A stretch of DNA of 64,000 bases from Hypomyces perniciosus (taxonomy: Eukaryota > Ascomycota > Sordariomycetes > Hypocreales > Hypocreaceae), in the NCBI GenBank assembly GCA_008477525.1, contig SPDT01000010.1, positions 1,798,001 through 1,862,000 on the forward strand, read 5' to 3'. The translations under genes were made by a program, and so were the position numbers. Positions within the stretch are counted from its first letter, which is position 1. The number at the start of each line of letters is the position of its first letter. Below, piece after piece: positions 34,906 through 44,950 of this stretch. The notes under the pieces were generated by a model. The model was not told the DNA's origin. It saw only the letters and a list, made by a program, of their open reading frames with translations, and did not search any database.

Positions 34906-36470
34906 GCAAGACATGACATGTATACATCTTCAGCGAAAGACTGACCGCCATGTCATCACCTATTTCTTAGCTAACGAATAATAAATCTATCCTGGCAGCC
35001 TCTTTGACCCTTATTCCATTATTGTTAAACAATATGAATACTGCGGACATAGTACGGAGTACGGAGTACTAATTTCTTACTCTGAATCCTTCAACGTGGA
35101 TGGACCCCCAACTAAGGCTTGGTAAATGCTTGATCTACATGCACTGCCTGGTTCTACTTGACTCTAATTGACTCCGTACGAGCAATCATATCCAACGGCA
35201 TTGAACCTGCAAATTTAGAATTCTTCAGTTAGCGCTGACTAGAGTTAACTGAAAGGACGATTCGGTTCCTTCTGGACAAGGATCCTGGATACATCGGAGC
35301 TTAAACTATAGCTTTCGACCATCTTGTATATGCCTTATGGAGCAGCATGGCTTTAGAGTGCTCGGAAACATTGCGGTGAAATATTAATCTTGACTTAAGT
35401 GTCTTCAGTATTAGTAGTAGTATAACATATCCGGGTCCCCCATGGGTTTCAGCCATCCCTTTTCCATTAAGGAAGCTGCGACCTGCGCTCACTTCCAATC
35501 ATACTCCATAATAGCAGCGGAGTTTGGCTATATAGGGATATCGACCCATTTCTGCCATATGGCTTCGTTTATCAATTATGCCCGCGGAGAAGTCCATACT
35601 GGTTAAGATTAAGCATTTAACATATCACAGTAGAGGCCGAAATCAGTGTTCGCATTTTATATTTGTAGAAAGTTTCTGGGCACAGACCATGGCCCAAATT
35701 TCCGTAGTCAGTACATCTCTGAAGGTAACCAGACTGTACTTTCTTAATGCCTACATAACATTATATACTGATAACGCTGTCAGTGACTTATAGAGGACGA
35801 TAGTAAGAAATGGCCGAAAACCGCTCTAAGTATTTATTAAGGAAGCAATTTCTGGAATTGTAGGAACTGTGTTATTGCCTTGCTAGTTTTGACGTTCAAG
35901 TCCAAGTAAGATCACGATTTTCATATATAAATGTTAAAAAGCCATTTATGGCTTTTTGTTAGGCCAGCGTTAAAGAATAATGCGATAAGCCAGTATCAGC
36001 TACGGTTAGCAACTGTTTAGTCCGTGCAGAGAGTTTCTAAACACATAAACCGCGGACACTGATTTCGGTCGCTACTGTAGCAAACCCAGAACCTGTAAGC
36101 TAGAGGGGTAGCTTTATTTATACCATTGGAAATTTGGAGCTATAGATAATGTTAAGGTAGAGTAAGATATTAAAAGCTGATCAAGTAAAGTGCTCACTGT
36201 GCTACTGTGGCTAGTGCTAGGGCGAGCTGAATTGGAGCGAGCGGGAAATTAAGGGGGAAACTCTCAAGATCAGAATGTCCGGTCGAAGGAAGCATAGACC
36301 CTGCAAATCCTCTATGCTTGCCGATTAATCAGAGACCTACGGAGTACTTTGTCGGGGGTTTTGAGTATGCCCAATTCCACCCGCTTTAGGGATTATTTAT
36401 TCCAGTTTGTTAAAGTTATGAGATAAAAGTCTGGCACCACCTTGACCCCACTTCTATATAATGTAAACAA
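34906..36470. other. Intergenic region, no gene recognised
   Basis: GC-balanced, non-repetitive within this window. Short open frames on both strands lack codon bias, splice signals or recognisable motifs. It contains a 22-bp palindrome at 35,936-35,957 (AAAAAGCCAT, TT, ATGGCTTTTT). Composition switches sharply to AT-rich at about 36,470. Confidence 0.5.
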
Positions 36471-37437
36471 ACACACAATTTACTATTTTATTAATTATTT
36501 TACTATTAACTGCTTTTAGTTAACTTTTAAACTATTAACCGCTAACTATAATTAACTGTTTATCCTGCAATAGCAGCGATAAAAATATACTAAACCATAT
36601 CCAAAAAAAAACTTATGAGATTATTGTTCCAATATTTAACTATAACTGTTAGCTTTATTAGCTACCTGACTTATTAAACTGCGTACTACAGCCAATATAA
36701 AATCTATACATATTTAATTAAAATATATAATACAATTAACTCTTTATATATTTTAACTTAACTTTACATTAAAACTAATCTAGCTAGTTAAACTGTTAGT
36801 TTAATTAATTAATTAATTAAGCCTAGTTAGCTTTAAAGCAGCTAGATTTAATTCGTTATTAAATTCTTTAATAAATTCGCTGCCGCTTTTAGTTAGCCAG
36901 TTAACTAGTTAATTAACCAGCTATCTTTAAAAGAACAATATTAACAAACCTTATAATAATTAAAAGCTTTTTATTATAAATTTTATAGTTATATTTTTAA
37001 ATAGTATATTTTATAAAGAAAGATATTATAAAGTATAAAATGCTTTTCTTATTATATTAAAATAAAATACTATTTAATATTTAATTAAAATTATTAGTTT
37101 TTGAAATTATTTATTTGTTATAGTTATAAAAAGTTAAAATTAAAGTTAATAAAATATATTTAATTAAATTAAAAGTTTACTATTAGTTATTTCTTTATAT
37201 ACATAGTTAATCCTTTTTTAATAGCTTATTTAAAAGTATAGTTATTTTAAAGTAATTTTAAATAAAATAGTAAAAAAATAAAAAGTTAAAAAGCTAAAAA
37301 AAAACTGAAAGAATAAGGTTGAATATAGTTGAAAAGCTGGGAAAATTATATTAAATGAAACATAAAAAAGTGTAAAGGAAAAATGAAATATATAAATGAA
37401 AGGAATAAAAAAAGCCAAGTTGAAATTACAGGTAAAT
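36471..37437. other. AT-rich block, unidentified repeat relic
   Basis: Composition like the RIP-mutated nests but no LTR, polypurine tract or pol motif found. It contains AATTAATTAATTAATT runs near 36,800. It may be a very old transposon. Confidence 0.4.
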
Positions 37438-37850
37438 AAAGTTAAATAAAGTTAACTTAAAGTTTAGCCTAATCTTGAAGTTAAGGCTTAATTTAATCTT
37501 TAACTTAATCCTTAACTTAAAGCCTAACTTAAAGCCCGAAAAAAGAAATATAAGAAACTGACTTTAAGCTTAAAGTTAAACTCAACTTAGAGCTTAAGCT
37601 TAAACTTGACTTAAAGTTTAACTTTAAGCCTAGAAAATTCCTTATAAAAAGATTCTTTATAAGAAAATTCTAAATTTTAATAAATTAACTTTAAGCTTAA
37701 CTTTAAGCCTAGAAAATTCCATATGAAAAAAATCTTTATAAGAAAATTTAAAAATTCAATAAATTCACTTTAACTTTAACTTAAAGCTTAACTTTAGGCC
37801 TGACCTTAAACTTAGAAAATTCCTTATAAAACTTTTTAAAAACCTAGCTT
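37438..37850. repeat. Degenerate tandem repeats (AACTTAAAGCCT-type and ~85-bp units)
   Basis: At 37,438-37,615 a degenerate 12-mer around AACTTAAAGCCT recurs many times. From 37,611 about two and a half units of roughly 85 bp follow, each holding AACTTTAAGCCTAGAAAATTCC and TTTATAAGAAAATT. Satellite-like; origin unknown. Confidence 0.65.
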
Positions 37851-37889
37851 CGCTAAGTAAAAATGGTTAAACTAGCCTCCAGCTAATTA

Positions 37890-38245
37890 AAAATTGTCTT
37901 TAAAGGATAAAGTAAAAGATAAAGTAAAGGATAAAGTGAAATATTAGGTTGAAGTTAAGGTAAATTATATTTAGCTGTTAAAGTTATTTTACTTTAATAT
38001 TATTTAACTATTTATAGGGAAAGTGTATTATAGGAAATATAAAGGAATATAAAGGGATTTAAAGAATATAAAGGAATATAGGGAAATATAAAGAAATGGG
38101 AAATAGTATAAAGTGAAAAAAAGGAATCAAAGGAAATAAAAGTAATAAAGAAAAGATAGAAATAAGTGTATTTAATAGGTAATAAAAAAGAAGTTTTAAA
38201 AGTAAAAGAAAAAAAAGTTATATAAAAGTTAAAGTTACAGTTAAA
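37890..38245. repeat. Purine-rich low-complexity tract
   Basis: The plus strand is strongly purine-biased, with AAAGGATAAAGT and GGAATATAAAGG repeats. No gene. Confidence 0.6.
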
Positions 38246-38258
38246 GTTAATTGGTGTA

Positions 38259-38610
38259 TGTCACGACCCTGTATATGAGTGCACGTGAGCCCGGGTAATT
38301 ACGGACCGATGGGCCAATCAGGTTTGGATCACGAAGGCACGACAGACTCACAGCGTGAGCCATGAGGACCGCCAGTGATCCATCTACAATACCTACGCTC
38401 CCTATAGATTTCCTTTGTATATATACGACTGGCTTGTCACTTATTTAGTATAGTTACTTAGACAGTCGTTAATAAATTGCATTCACCAGAACCGCCTGTT
38501 CTACAGAATCGTGACTATGTTACCCTGCTTAGTATTTATCCCTGACCTCTCTGCCAATATAAACCCTCGAACCTCGGTTTATCCCTTGGGAATCAACCCG
38601 GATCGTCACA
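38259..38610 (+). repeat. Solo LTR-F (352 bp)
   Basis: It starts TGTCACGACCC and ends GGATCGTCACA (near-inverted ends). It is the unmutated, opposite-orientation relative of the chromovirus F LTRs at 55,344-55,730 and 62,662-63,048. Neither a primer site nor a polypurine tract adjoins it, so it is solo. The flanks GTGTA and CTTTT do not match, so one junction has changed. Confidence 0.75.
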
Positions 38611-38895
38611 CTTTTATAGTAAATTTATAAAGGCTGCTAAGGAAAAACGCTGGAAATATAGCACTTTAAGTATTTTTTTAAGCCTATTATCCTTTTAGTT
38701 GGCGGTTTTATAGAAAAAACTACTATTAAACCTTATTAAAAAATACAGCAGCTTATGAAACCAATAGCAGCTAAATAGTTAAATAGCTTTATTAAATTAA
38801 CTTTAATTAAAATTAAAGTTTAATTAACAGCATTTATAGCTGAAAGCTTTTTAAGTTTAAAAATCCTAATTAACTAACTAGTTAAATTTAAGCTT
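38611..38895. other. AT-rich block between solo LTR and second gene island
   Basis: AT-rich, stop-rich, no recognisable motif. Ends at about 38,900 where GC-balanced sequence begins. Confidence 0.4.
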
Positions 38896-38901
38896 AAATA
38901 A

Positions 38902-39211
38902 ACTCTGTGATTGTGATCTTAGCCCAGGAGGTGGGTTACAGTCTGTCTCGAGTTTCTCTCTTACTTTAATGTTGTCGGAAGAAGGCGTGCTGCTTGGCCC
39001 ATTTAGTCCGAGAGATGTTCATATTCATATTGAACGGTTACTTGAGTCTAGTATTACCGCTTGTTTGCCATTTTGTGTGGATAGAGTGGCACCTCGGATT
39101 GCGTTTGAACTAGTGCCTTTTGAACGTTCGGTTGAGTGGATGGAGACTAGAAAGGAGTTTCTTTGGAAGACAAATATGTATACTACAAACGAAGGTGTGA
39201 TGCGTAAATAG
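38902..39211 (+). pseudogene. Unrecognised dispersed-family ORF, 5'-truncated copy 1
   Basis: An open frame enters from the AT-rich border and ends with TAG at 39,211; the first ATG is at 38,969. It reads SEEGVLLGPFSPRDVHIHIE, then CLPFCVDRVAPRIAFELVPF, and ends TNEGVMRK. It resembles the ORF at 42,539-43,126: GPFSPRDVHIHIERLL against GPLWVPGEDVRSDLLRRL, a similar tryptophan-containing C-terminus, and a shared downstream block. I do not recognise the family. The upstream part appears lost at the boundary. It may be a domain of an undescribed repeat-borne gene. Confidence 0.4.
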
Positions 39212-39235
39212 ATCATGACTTTAACAGATAGTAAC

Positions 39236-39311
39236 CTGACCCCGGAGGGCCCATGCTCAACTACATAAGGTGCGACCGAAGGGAGTGCAGACTGGCCGTA
39301 GGACAGGATGT
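39236..39311 (+). repeat. Conserved downstream block, copy 1
   Basis: It begins CCCCGGAGGGCCCATG and contains GTGCAGACTGGCCGTAGGAC (39,285-39,304). The same two motifs, similarly spaced, follow the stop of the second copy at 43,197-43,262. Possibly a 3' UTR element of the dispersed family. Confidence 0.65.
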
Positions 39312-39600
39312 GAATAAGTGCAGCCGTAGTTTATTTAATGAGAATGTAATTATTATTGTTTACTTTAGATGTTTATTCTATTTAGTGATTGTGACTTTGT
39401 TTTATTTATTTTAGAGTGATTGAGTGTTTTCATCTTCAATAGTATTAATGAAATTAATTATTTCGAGAGAGTGTCTGTATGATTAATTATTTATTAAAGT
39501 GACTATATGCAGACATGTATTTTGTTGTGAGCGAAGCGAGCATGTGAACGAAGTGAACAGTGATGATCATTGATGATAACTTCATCCAAGATCTCTGGGC
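39312..39600. other. Spacer, AT-rich 3' flank
   Basis: T-rich spacer downstream of the dispersed-family fragment. Near 39,530-39,570 short direct repeats GTGAGCGAAGCGAGCAT and GTGAACGAAGTGAACA stand side by side. No gene. Confidence 0.45.
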
Positions 39601-39640
39601 ACGGGGACCCCCTGCTCCCTCCAGTCGCAGGGGTCCCCGT
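39601..39640. repeat. 11-bp GC-rich hairpin
   Basis: Arms ACGGGGACCCC (39,601-39,611) and GGGGTCCCCGT (39,630-39,640), perfectly complementary, loop 18 nt. It resembles the CACGGGGATCGGGGACC motif of the inverted repeats at 41,950 and 43,820. Confidence 0.6.
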
Positions 39641-39826
39641 CTGTAGTGCATACAGCACCAAATGCAGGCTCTACAATAGAGCCGGCGAAACAGGCGTATG
39701 GCACGAGTCTCCCATAAGTCAAGGAGTCAGACGAACCACCGCGGGGGTGTAACCTCCATCCTGATTCTAAACCTGTTGGTTGTAGTACGGCGTCGGAGTT
39801 GAATTGAGATGCGCCGCATGGGGGTT

Positions 39827-40586
39827 TTAAATGCTCTCAGGGTTATAGGCCGTCTCTTGCTGGTTGAGTGGTATGCCCTGTTGGGGAACAGCATCGTATG
39901 TCTTGGGCTGGGACTGCATCGTGAACTCGGAGGCTTCTTTATTTAAGGGTTCGCAATGGCGGCTGGCTTTGCGGTGGCGGGAAATCACAACGGCATCGGT
40001 GATCCAGGCGATGAAGAAGAAGAGGCTATGGGAACGGTGTTAGCGTGTATGGAAGGGCGAAGAGAAGAGGGGGGGAGAAGGGGGCACTTACAACTGGAAC
40101 GCGCCCAGGCCGCCGGCAGCAGCAACAATAGAACCGTAGACGCGGCCGCGATGACCGATGTCATAATCATAGGCATCGCTAATGATAAATAAGGTAGTGG
40201 CATTGAGAGCCACCCACACGAAGGAACAGAACCAGAATATCCACAAGAAGAGGTCGAAGGCAAGGGCAGCCCAGTAATTAAATGCCTGGGGTTTGCAAGA
40301 GTGAGCGCATATAAGCCAGATAGAGATGCCCAAAGTAACAGCGCACTAAAGAGGATAAGCTATCAGTTAAAGAGAATAAAAGAGGTCCTTAAAGTAAGAG
40401 AGAGAGGAGGGGACTTACAGTAAACAGCATCAGACAAGCGCTAGGCAGCGGAAAGATAGAGACGATGTAGCCACAGAGTCCGATAATGATGATAGAGGCG
40501 ATGAGCTGGAGGATACGCAAGACGATCCAGCCTTTGGGATAACGGGGAATGTGTTCCCGACTGCCTAGTTGTTTGGCTGCACCCAT
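39827..40586 (-). CDS. MARVEL-domain-like four-pass membrane protein, 206 aa
   Basis: Three exons on the minus strand: 40,586-40,419, 40,345-40,092 and 40,025-39,827. Introns of 73 bp (GTAAGT...TTTAG) and 66 bp (GTAAGT...CATAG) join in frame to 207 codons. The product starts MGAAKQLGSREHIPRYPKGW and has four hydrophobic segments at about residues 21-47, 48-72, 80-104 and 126-158. A polar tail of about 50 residues ends PQQGIPLNQQETAYNPESI. Four helices with short N-terminus and polar C-tail fit fungal MARVEL-domain proteins, usually at the plasma membrane or in vesicle traffic; the exact role is unknown. Codon use is GC-biased and no RIP damage is seen, so this is probably a working gene isolated among repeats. 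Confidence 0.8.
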
Positions 40587-40740
40587 CTTGTCAAGTATTC
40601 AGACGTTGATCTTGTTATTCGGGAGTATGGACCTGGTATTGAGGAATAGACTTATTTGCCAGCATATAAATCGTCCAGGTATTAACGAGACCAGGAAGTT
40701 AAGTGGGCAGACCAGCACCTTTTAAACGTTATATATTCCC
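40587..40740 (-). promoter_or_regulatory. Promoter region of the MARVEL-like gene
   Basis: On the minus strand a TATA-like GATTTATATGC lies about 80 bp upstream of the start codon (near 40,664-40,674). The region is otherwise featureless. Confidence 0.4.
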
Positions 40741-41930
40741 CCTATATTACACTAAAAATGAGCCTTTCTTCTTCACTATCTTATCTTTAACCAATTAGCA
40801 GTTATAAGATACGAGCTACTATTGCTGACGATTCTGCCTTACGCCTATAACGACGCTGAGCCTCAATAAATTACCTACACCAGAAGGCTGGAAGACCTTA
40901 ACCGGTTTAGCCCTTAAATGCAAGAGTATTAAAGGACGATTTAGTGCACGTTTCAACGCTTAGTTAATGCGCTAATCCTGCCATTGTGGCTGATAGTGAC
41001 AGAAATCTCCTAATGGGTGAGATGTTGATGAAATTTACCGCGAATAGTTAATAGAAATGGGCGGGCGGTGTAAGTGGGAATATGTCAGGTTCTAAAAAAA
41101 GAGCTCTATTTTAACTTAAAATTCAAAGTAGGGAATATAATAAAACAGTATTCCTTTATTCCTATTTCTTTCGAGTATCTGAATCTTCAAAGCATAAGTA
41201 ATAGACAACTCCATTATATAGGTATATACAGCGATAGACGAAAGCTCGCTATAAGTGATAAAGATATATAAAAAAACAAAAGACGAAGACAAAAAAAAAC
41301 TCGATAATAAGGATTTCCACGGAAAACAAGTGCCAAGGCCCACATAAAGAAGTTGAAACATCTTTTAATATATCCAAGGAGATTGGGCTTCCTTCGAATC
41401 CTACTCGTATTTCGCCGAAGCCCCATGCCTAAAGCGCCCTGAACCTAACCCCCACATCCATCTCACTACTATTAATTACTATTTCGGTTTATCGCCCTGT
41501 GGAATACTGACTATATACTTCGTACTAGTACCTAAATAACCTTAAGCTGCGATGGACTGCATATGCTTATTTCCAGAAACCTAACCAGTGATGCTAGTAT
41601 TTACCGAATATGTCATGCGCGGCACAGTTGGATTATCAAGTTATCAATCACATAGTCAAACTCCCGCGAGTATTACCGAAATTGTGTTTTTTTTTTCGTG
41701 TCTCACGATTAAGCACTAGTATTAACTCTTCTTCTGTTTCTGTTCCCTTATGGCTAATATGGCAAAGTCATATTTCGGCGAGACTGTGGGATAGACTGAA
41801 CTTGACCGAGTCTTTCTCCTGTCCGCCAAGCACTCTATCAATCATCCTCCGTTCCAAAAACGAAACCCAGATTGCCAATTGACATGCGATGCATATGCCG
41901 AAACTAAGAGGACTCCTTCATGAAGGGAAT
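40741..41930. other. Intergenic region, no gene recognised
   Basis: Mixed composition; AT-rich with A-runs at 41,090-41,310. Short frames on both strands overlap one another and carry no motif or splice support. Nothing further seen. Confidence 0.45.
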
Positions 41931-42215
41931 TGTGTTCTGGTGATAAGGGCCCCCGATCCCCGTGCCCCAGATAGTGGGTAGGTCGAGTGGGAGAACAGCC
42001 AGTTAGAGACGAGGAACGAGTTGAGCGAATAGAGTGCGACGCGTGGATACTAGTGCACTGGTGATTTAGAGTCACGATTGCGTTAGCTTTCTGTGGCGGG
42101 TGTTGATTCGCTAGAGTCGACAGTGATCCACAAACGACCGTACATTGAGGGAGGAAGTGCTACTAGAGGGGGGACCCCGAATTATTCTGGGAGATTGGAA
42201 CTTGGTTCTTTGTTT
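41931..42215. repeat. Left arm of a diverged inverted repeat
   Basis: The plus strand here resembles the minus strand of 43,590-43,860. Best parts: GGGAGGAAGTGCTACTAGAG followed by a G-run, CCCGAATTATTCT, GAGATTGGAACTTGG, and further out GATCCCCGTGCCCCA. The arms enclose the second dispersed-family ORF. They may be terminal repeats of a unit or two separate copies in opposite orientation. Confidence 0.65.
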
Positions 42216-42393
42216 ATTCCAGCTGGGCAGACATCCATCTGAGGATAGCGGAGCGACACAGACAGAGACATTCCAGGTGAGTACCGATTCTTGTTGGACA
42301 TTTTACTTTTTGGTTTTTTTTTATTTATTAAAGAAGAGATTCTTTAGTACTGACATGAGTTAGAGAGTAGAGATCAGTGGGCTGGTATTACAT

Positions 42394-42420
42394 ACATCCT
42401 GTCCTCTGGCCAGTCTGCAC
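42394..42420 (-). repeat. Inverted copy of the 27-bp conserved block
   Basis: The minus strand reads GTGCAGACTGGCCAGAGGAC then AGGATGT. It matches 39,285-39,311 at 25 of 27 positions. Here it lies upstream of an ORF instead of downstream, and inverted. Confidence 0.7.
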
Positions 42421-42538
42421 AAAGTGGAAGTTCATAGTCTAACAGGGATTGAGGATTATTGATTGAAAGAGAGTGACTCTTTTCGTGAGAGACAGTATGG
42501 GTTTGTATTTGTTATATACGTGTTGATGCTTCATGTGA

Positions 42539-43126
42539 TTGACACACTTGGTAGTTGATGGACCTCTCTGGGTGCCGGGAGAAGATGTGCGGAGCGATTT
42601 GTTGAGAAGATTGAACGAGATGGATGGCGATGTCCAGTCGAGGGGTCAAAGGCGTCTGTTGTTGAGGCCGAATAGCTTGTCTTGTTGGGAGCCAAGAAAA
42701 AACAACACCCTCACCACTTGTGGTAGGGTGATTGGTATGATCCACGGCATTGGCAGTGCTATTGATACAGACTTGAGGGAGATACATTCCTCTGTGCTGG
42801 CACATATTCTGTTGTGGTCGCGGACTGTCAAGTTAGTTGATGCACGTTGGAGAGTGGTTTATCCCCGAGACTGTTTTGTGCTATGTCCAGTTAGATTCGA
42901 TGATGCGATGAGGCATTTATTTCGATCTCGTGGGATGTTATCCACTGTAGCCGTTGGTCAGGTAAGGAGAGTTATTCGTGAGACTCCACTTGTACGTCTT
43001 GATTCAGTTAAGCAGGGTCGCTGGTGTCGATCCAATTCTGTACTTAGGTGGGTTGATGAGTGGCATCGTTTTGATGAGCCTAGATTAGATAAGGATGGGG
43101 TTAGACATATTCGTTTAAGTAGATAG
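42539..43126 (+). CDS. Unrecognised dispersed-family ORF, copy 2 (195 codons)
   Basis: Open from just after a TGA at 42,536-42,538 to TAG; the first in-frame ATG is about 27 codons in, so either the start is spliced on or the gene is degraded. An upstream donor-like CAG|GTGAGT near 42,276 and a branch-like TACTGAC with AG near 42,350-42,370 would allow an upstream exon. The sequence has GPLWVPGEDVRSDLLRRL near the start, a basic stretch WCRSNSVLRWVDEWHRF and the end VRHIRLSR. Shared with the truncated copy at 38,902-39,211: the GP...DV...LL block, the W-containing end and the downstream block. No known domain recognised. The frame is free of RIP. Confidence 0.45.
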   Translation: MTHLVVDGPLWVPGEDVRSDLLRRLNEMDGDVQSRGQRRLLLRPNSLSCWEPRKNNTLTTCGRVIGMIHGIGSAIDTDLREIHSSVLAHILLWSRTVKLVDARWRVVYPRDCFVLCPVRFDDAMRHLFRSRGMLSTVAVGQVRRVIRETPLVRLDSVKQGRWCRSNSVLRWVDEWHRFDEPRLDKDGVRHIRLSR

Positions 43127-43196
43127 ATATCTTAGATTAGTATCACTACCTTCCTCTTGTAGACTTTAGTTAGCTTCACTTTATTAGATTAGTAGA

Positions 43197-43262
43197 GCAC
43201 CCCCGGAGGGCCATGACTCACTATGAAAGAGATCCCCTTGGGGTGCAGACTGGCCGTAGGAC
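43197..43262 (+). repeat. Conserved downstream block, copy 2
   Basis: CCCCCGGAGGGCCATG, then GATCCCCTTGGGGTGCAGACTGG and CCGTAGGAC. Same order and similar spacing as at 39,236-39,311, again after the stop codon of the related ORF. CCCC/GGGG form a small hairpin before the conserved GTGCAGACTGG. Confidence 0.65.
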
Positions 43263-43589
43263 TGTCTGTGTGTAATAGCAGACCACTCTTCTCTGCTTCT
43301 CACAACCTCCCTCAATATCGTCTTGCACTCTGTTTCAATTTAGTACAGCAGCTCCGCCTCTCATTGGTAATCCTGAACATACCTCCTAGTGTTTGTGCAA
43401 TCTTCCAAAAGACTGTCTAAAAAGAAAACAAAAAGTAGAAAAGAACGAATAAAAGATCCTCCACCTTTTCGCAAACGTATGAAAGAAACGTATCAGTCAC
43501 CCCTCGCATCCAGTCTCGTAGTAAAACTCACAATGGAATCACTAGACCAAGTGATAAATGGTCGCACTCCACGCGCTCTCAAAAAAAAG
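43263..43589. other. Spacer between dispersed-family unit and right inverted arm
   Basis: GC-balanced to A-rich, no supported gene. Short plus-strand frames here lack motifs. Confidence 0.4.
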
Positions 43590-43860
43590 AATACAGATCC
43601 AAGTTCCAATCTCTCAGAATAATTCGGGGCCCCCCCTCTAGTAGCACTTCCTCCCTCAATATACGGTCCAAAGTGGATCTGCTGAAAGGTAAACCAATCG
43701 CATCTGGGTCTGCGGCCCTCGTGTCCACTCGCTCACGCATTGGTCACAAGTGTGCTTCCATCCTGTCGCTGCACTCTATTGGCTGTTCCTCCTCTCTACC
43801 TCTACCCGCAATTTGGGGCACGGGGATCGGGGACCCTTATAACCAGGCATTGCTTTATCG
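43590..43860. repeat. Right arm of a diverged inverted repeat
   Basis: Counterpart of 41,931-42,215 in opposite orientation (CCAAGTTCCAATCTC, AGAATAATTCGGG, CTCTAGTAGCACTTCCTCCC, then GGGGCACGGGGATC). Identity is high near the inner end and fades outward. Confidence 0.65.
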
Positions 43861-43908
43861 CCACGAGAGTATTGGAAATACATCCTTAAATCGAAGGTAC
43901 AAGCTGCC

Positions 43909-44540
43909 ATGGCTCGTGCCAAGCACCCCCTTGCCCCTTCAGACACGCAAATCTCTTTATCCGTTAACGATTGTAATATAAGCGTCGTGGAAGAATCATT
44001 CCTGAAATTAAATGCTGCCTAGTCCTTCGCGGCAAAATACCTACAGGAATAAAGCCACTTCTTAAGCGATAGTAAAAAGCTAAAGGTTGAAATTATATTT
44101 AACTATATAAAAAATAAAGATAAAACCGCCTCTGCGGCACAGGGAGTAACTGCTGTTTAAAGTATAGAGGTAGCAGTGAGAGTTAAAGGCAAGAGAGCTA
44201 TTTTAAATTAACTGGAAAGCTAGAAATAGGTTATTGCCTTATTCCGCTATCTAGGACTGCTATATAATAAAGGGCTTTACTACTAGCTAAAGGGATAAAA
44301 GTATTATCTATTATTAATATATTAAATAAAAATCTTTATTAATAAAGTATAGAAAGGTTGTAGTATATAAATATATAATAATATTCTAGATTACATTTAA
44401 TAGCAGTTATATATAGAAAAACAGTGATAATAAAAGCGCGCGTATAAGTAAAAGCGCTGGGATTTAAGTAATTGCTTAACTGGCCCTTTAATAATTTATG
44501 TTTATAATACTCTAGGCAATATTAATACAGTTAAGGCAGG
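43909..44540 (+). pseudogene. Mobile-element-like ORF that enters RIP-mutated DNA
   Basis: ATG at 43,909 opens 37 codons (MARAKHPLAPSDTQISLSV, then NISVVEESFLKLNAA) before TAG at 44,020. The same frame continues recognisably for hundreds of bases (KYLQE, SHFLSDSKKLKVEIIFNYI, TASAAQGVTAV) with TAA/TAG at likely Gln positions. The first ~110 bp are normal in composition, the rest AT-rich. The right inverted-repeat arm lies just upstream and could be its 5' region. It may be ORF1/gag of a retroelement; no diagnostic motif is seen. Confidence 0.45.
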
Positions 44541-44778
44541 TTATAGAGGTTTTTCTATACTTAAGCTAATATTTTTAATATTATTTACCTTTAATATATA
44601 AGGTTTAAGAGAAGATATAGTAAAGGCTTATATAGTATAGCAGTATTTTAAAGTTAGTATTAAAGAACTTAAATACTCCTATAATTTAATTTAGGATTTA
44701 ACTTTAAATTATAGCCTAAGTTTTAATATAATTTATTATAACTAGGAAAGGTATTTTAAACTTTATATAAAGTATAGC
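44541..44778. other. AT-rich relic between ORF remnant and B-2
   Basis: Stop-riddled AT-rich sequence, probably continuing the same decayed element. Nothing else recognisable. Confidence 0.35.
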
Positions 44779-44950
44779 TATTACAGCATGGAAAGGCAGG
44801 TTAGGGCAAATATTGTTATTATACTGTAGAGAGCGAGAAAGCCTTAAGGCTTTATAGAAATCTATAGCTAGGAACGCGTTTAGGCCTAGTTATATAACCA
44901 AAGCTTATATAATAGGGCATTAATATCGCGTTATAGTTAATACTATAATA
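44779..44950 (-). repeat. 3' LTR of B-2 (172 bp)
   Basis: Full-length reverse homologue of 4,535-4,706; differences are almost all transitions. Confidence 0.8.

Noticed and set aside
35301..35793. Two short frames of 65 and 71 codons
   Set aside because: No motif, no codon bias and no partner exon found.
39956..40333. Plus-strand and other minus-strand frames over the MARVEL-like gene
   Set aside because: They overlap the three-exon gene whose introns and membrane segments fit; these are shadows or unspliced readings.
41074..41426. Hydrophobic short frames on the minus strand
   Set aside because: AT-rich DNA read in any frame gives Ile/Phe/Tyr-rich hydrophobic peptides; three overlapping frames with no splice or start support.
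42145..42363. Plus-strand frame starting with a non-ATG codon inside the left inverted-repeat arm
   Set aside because: It could hold an upstream exon of the dispersed-family ORF, but the start and splice sites cannot be fixed, so I did not annotate it as coding.
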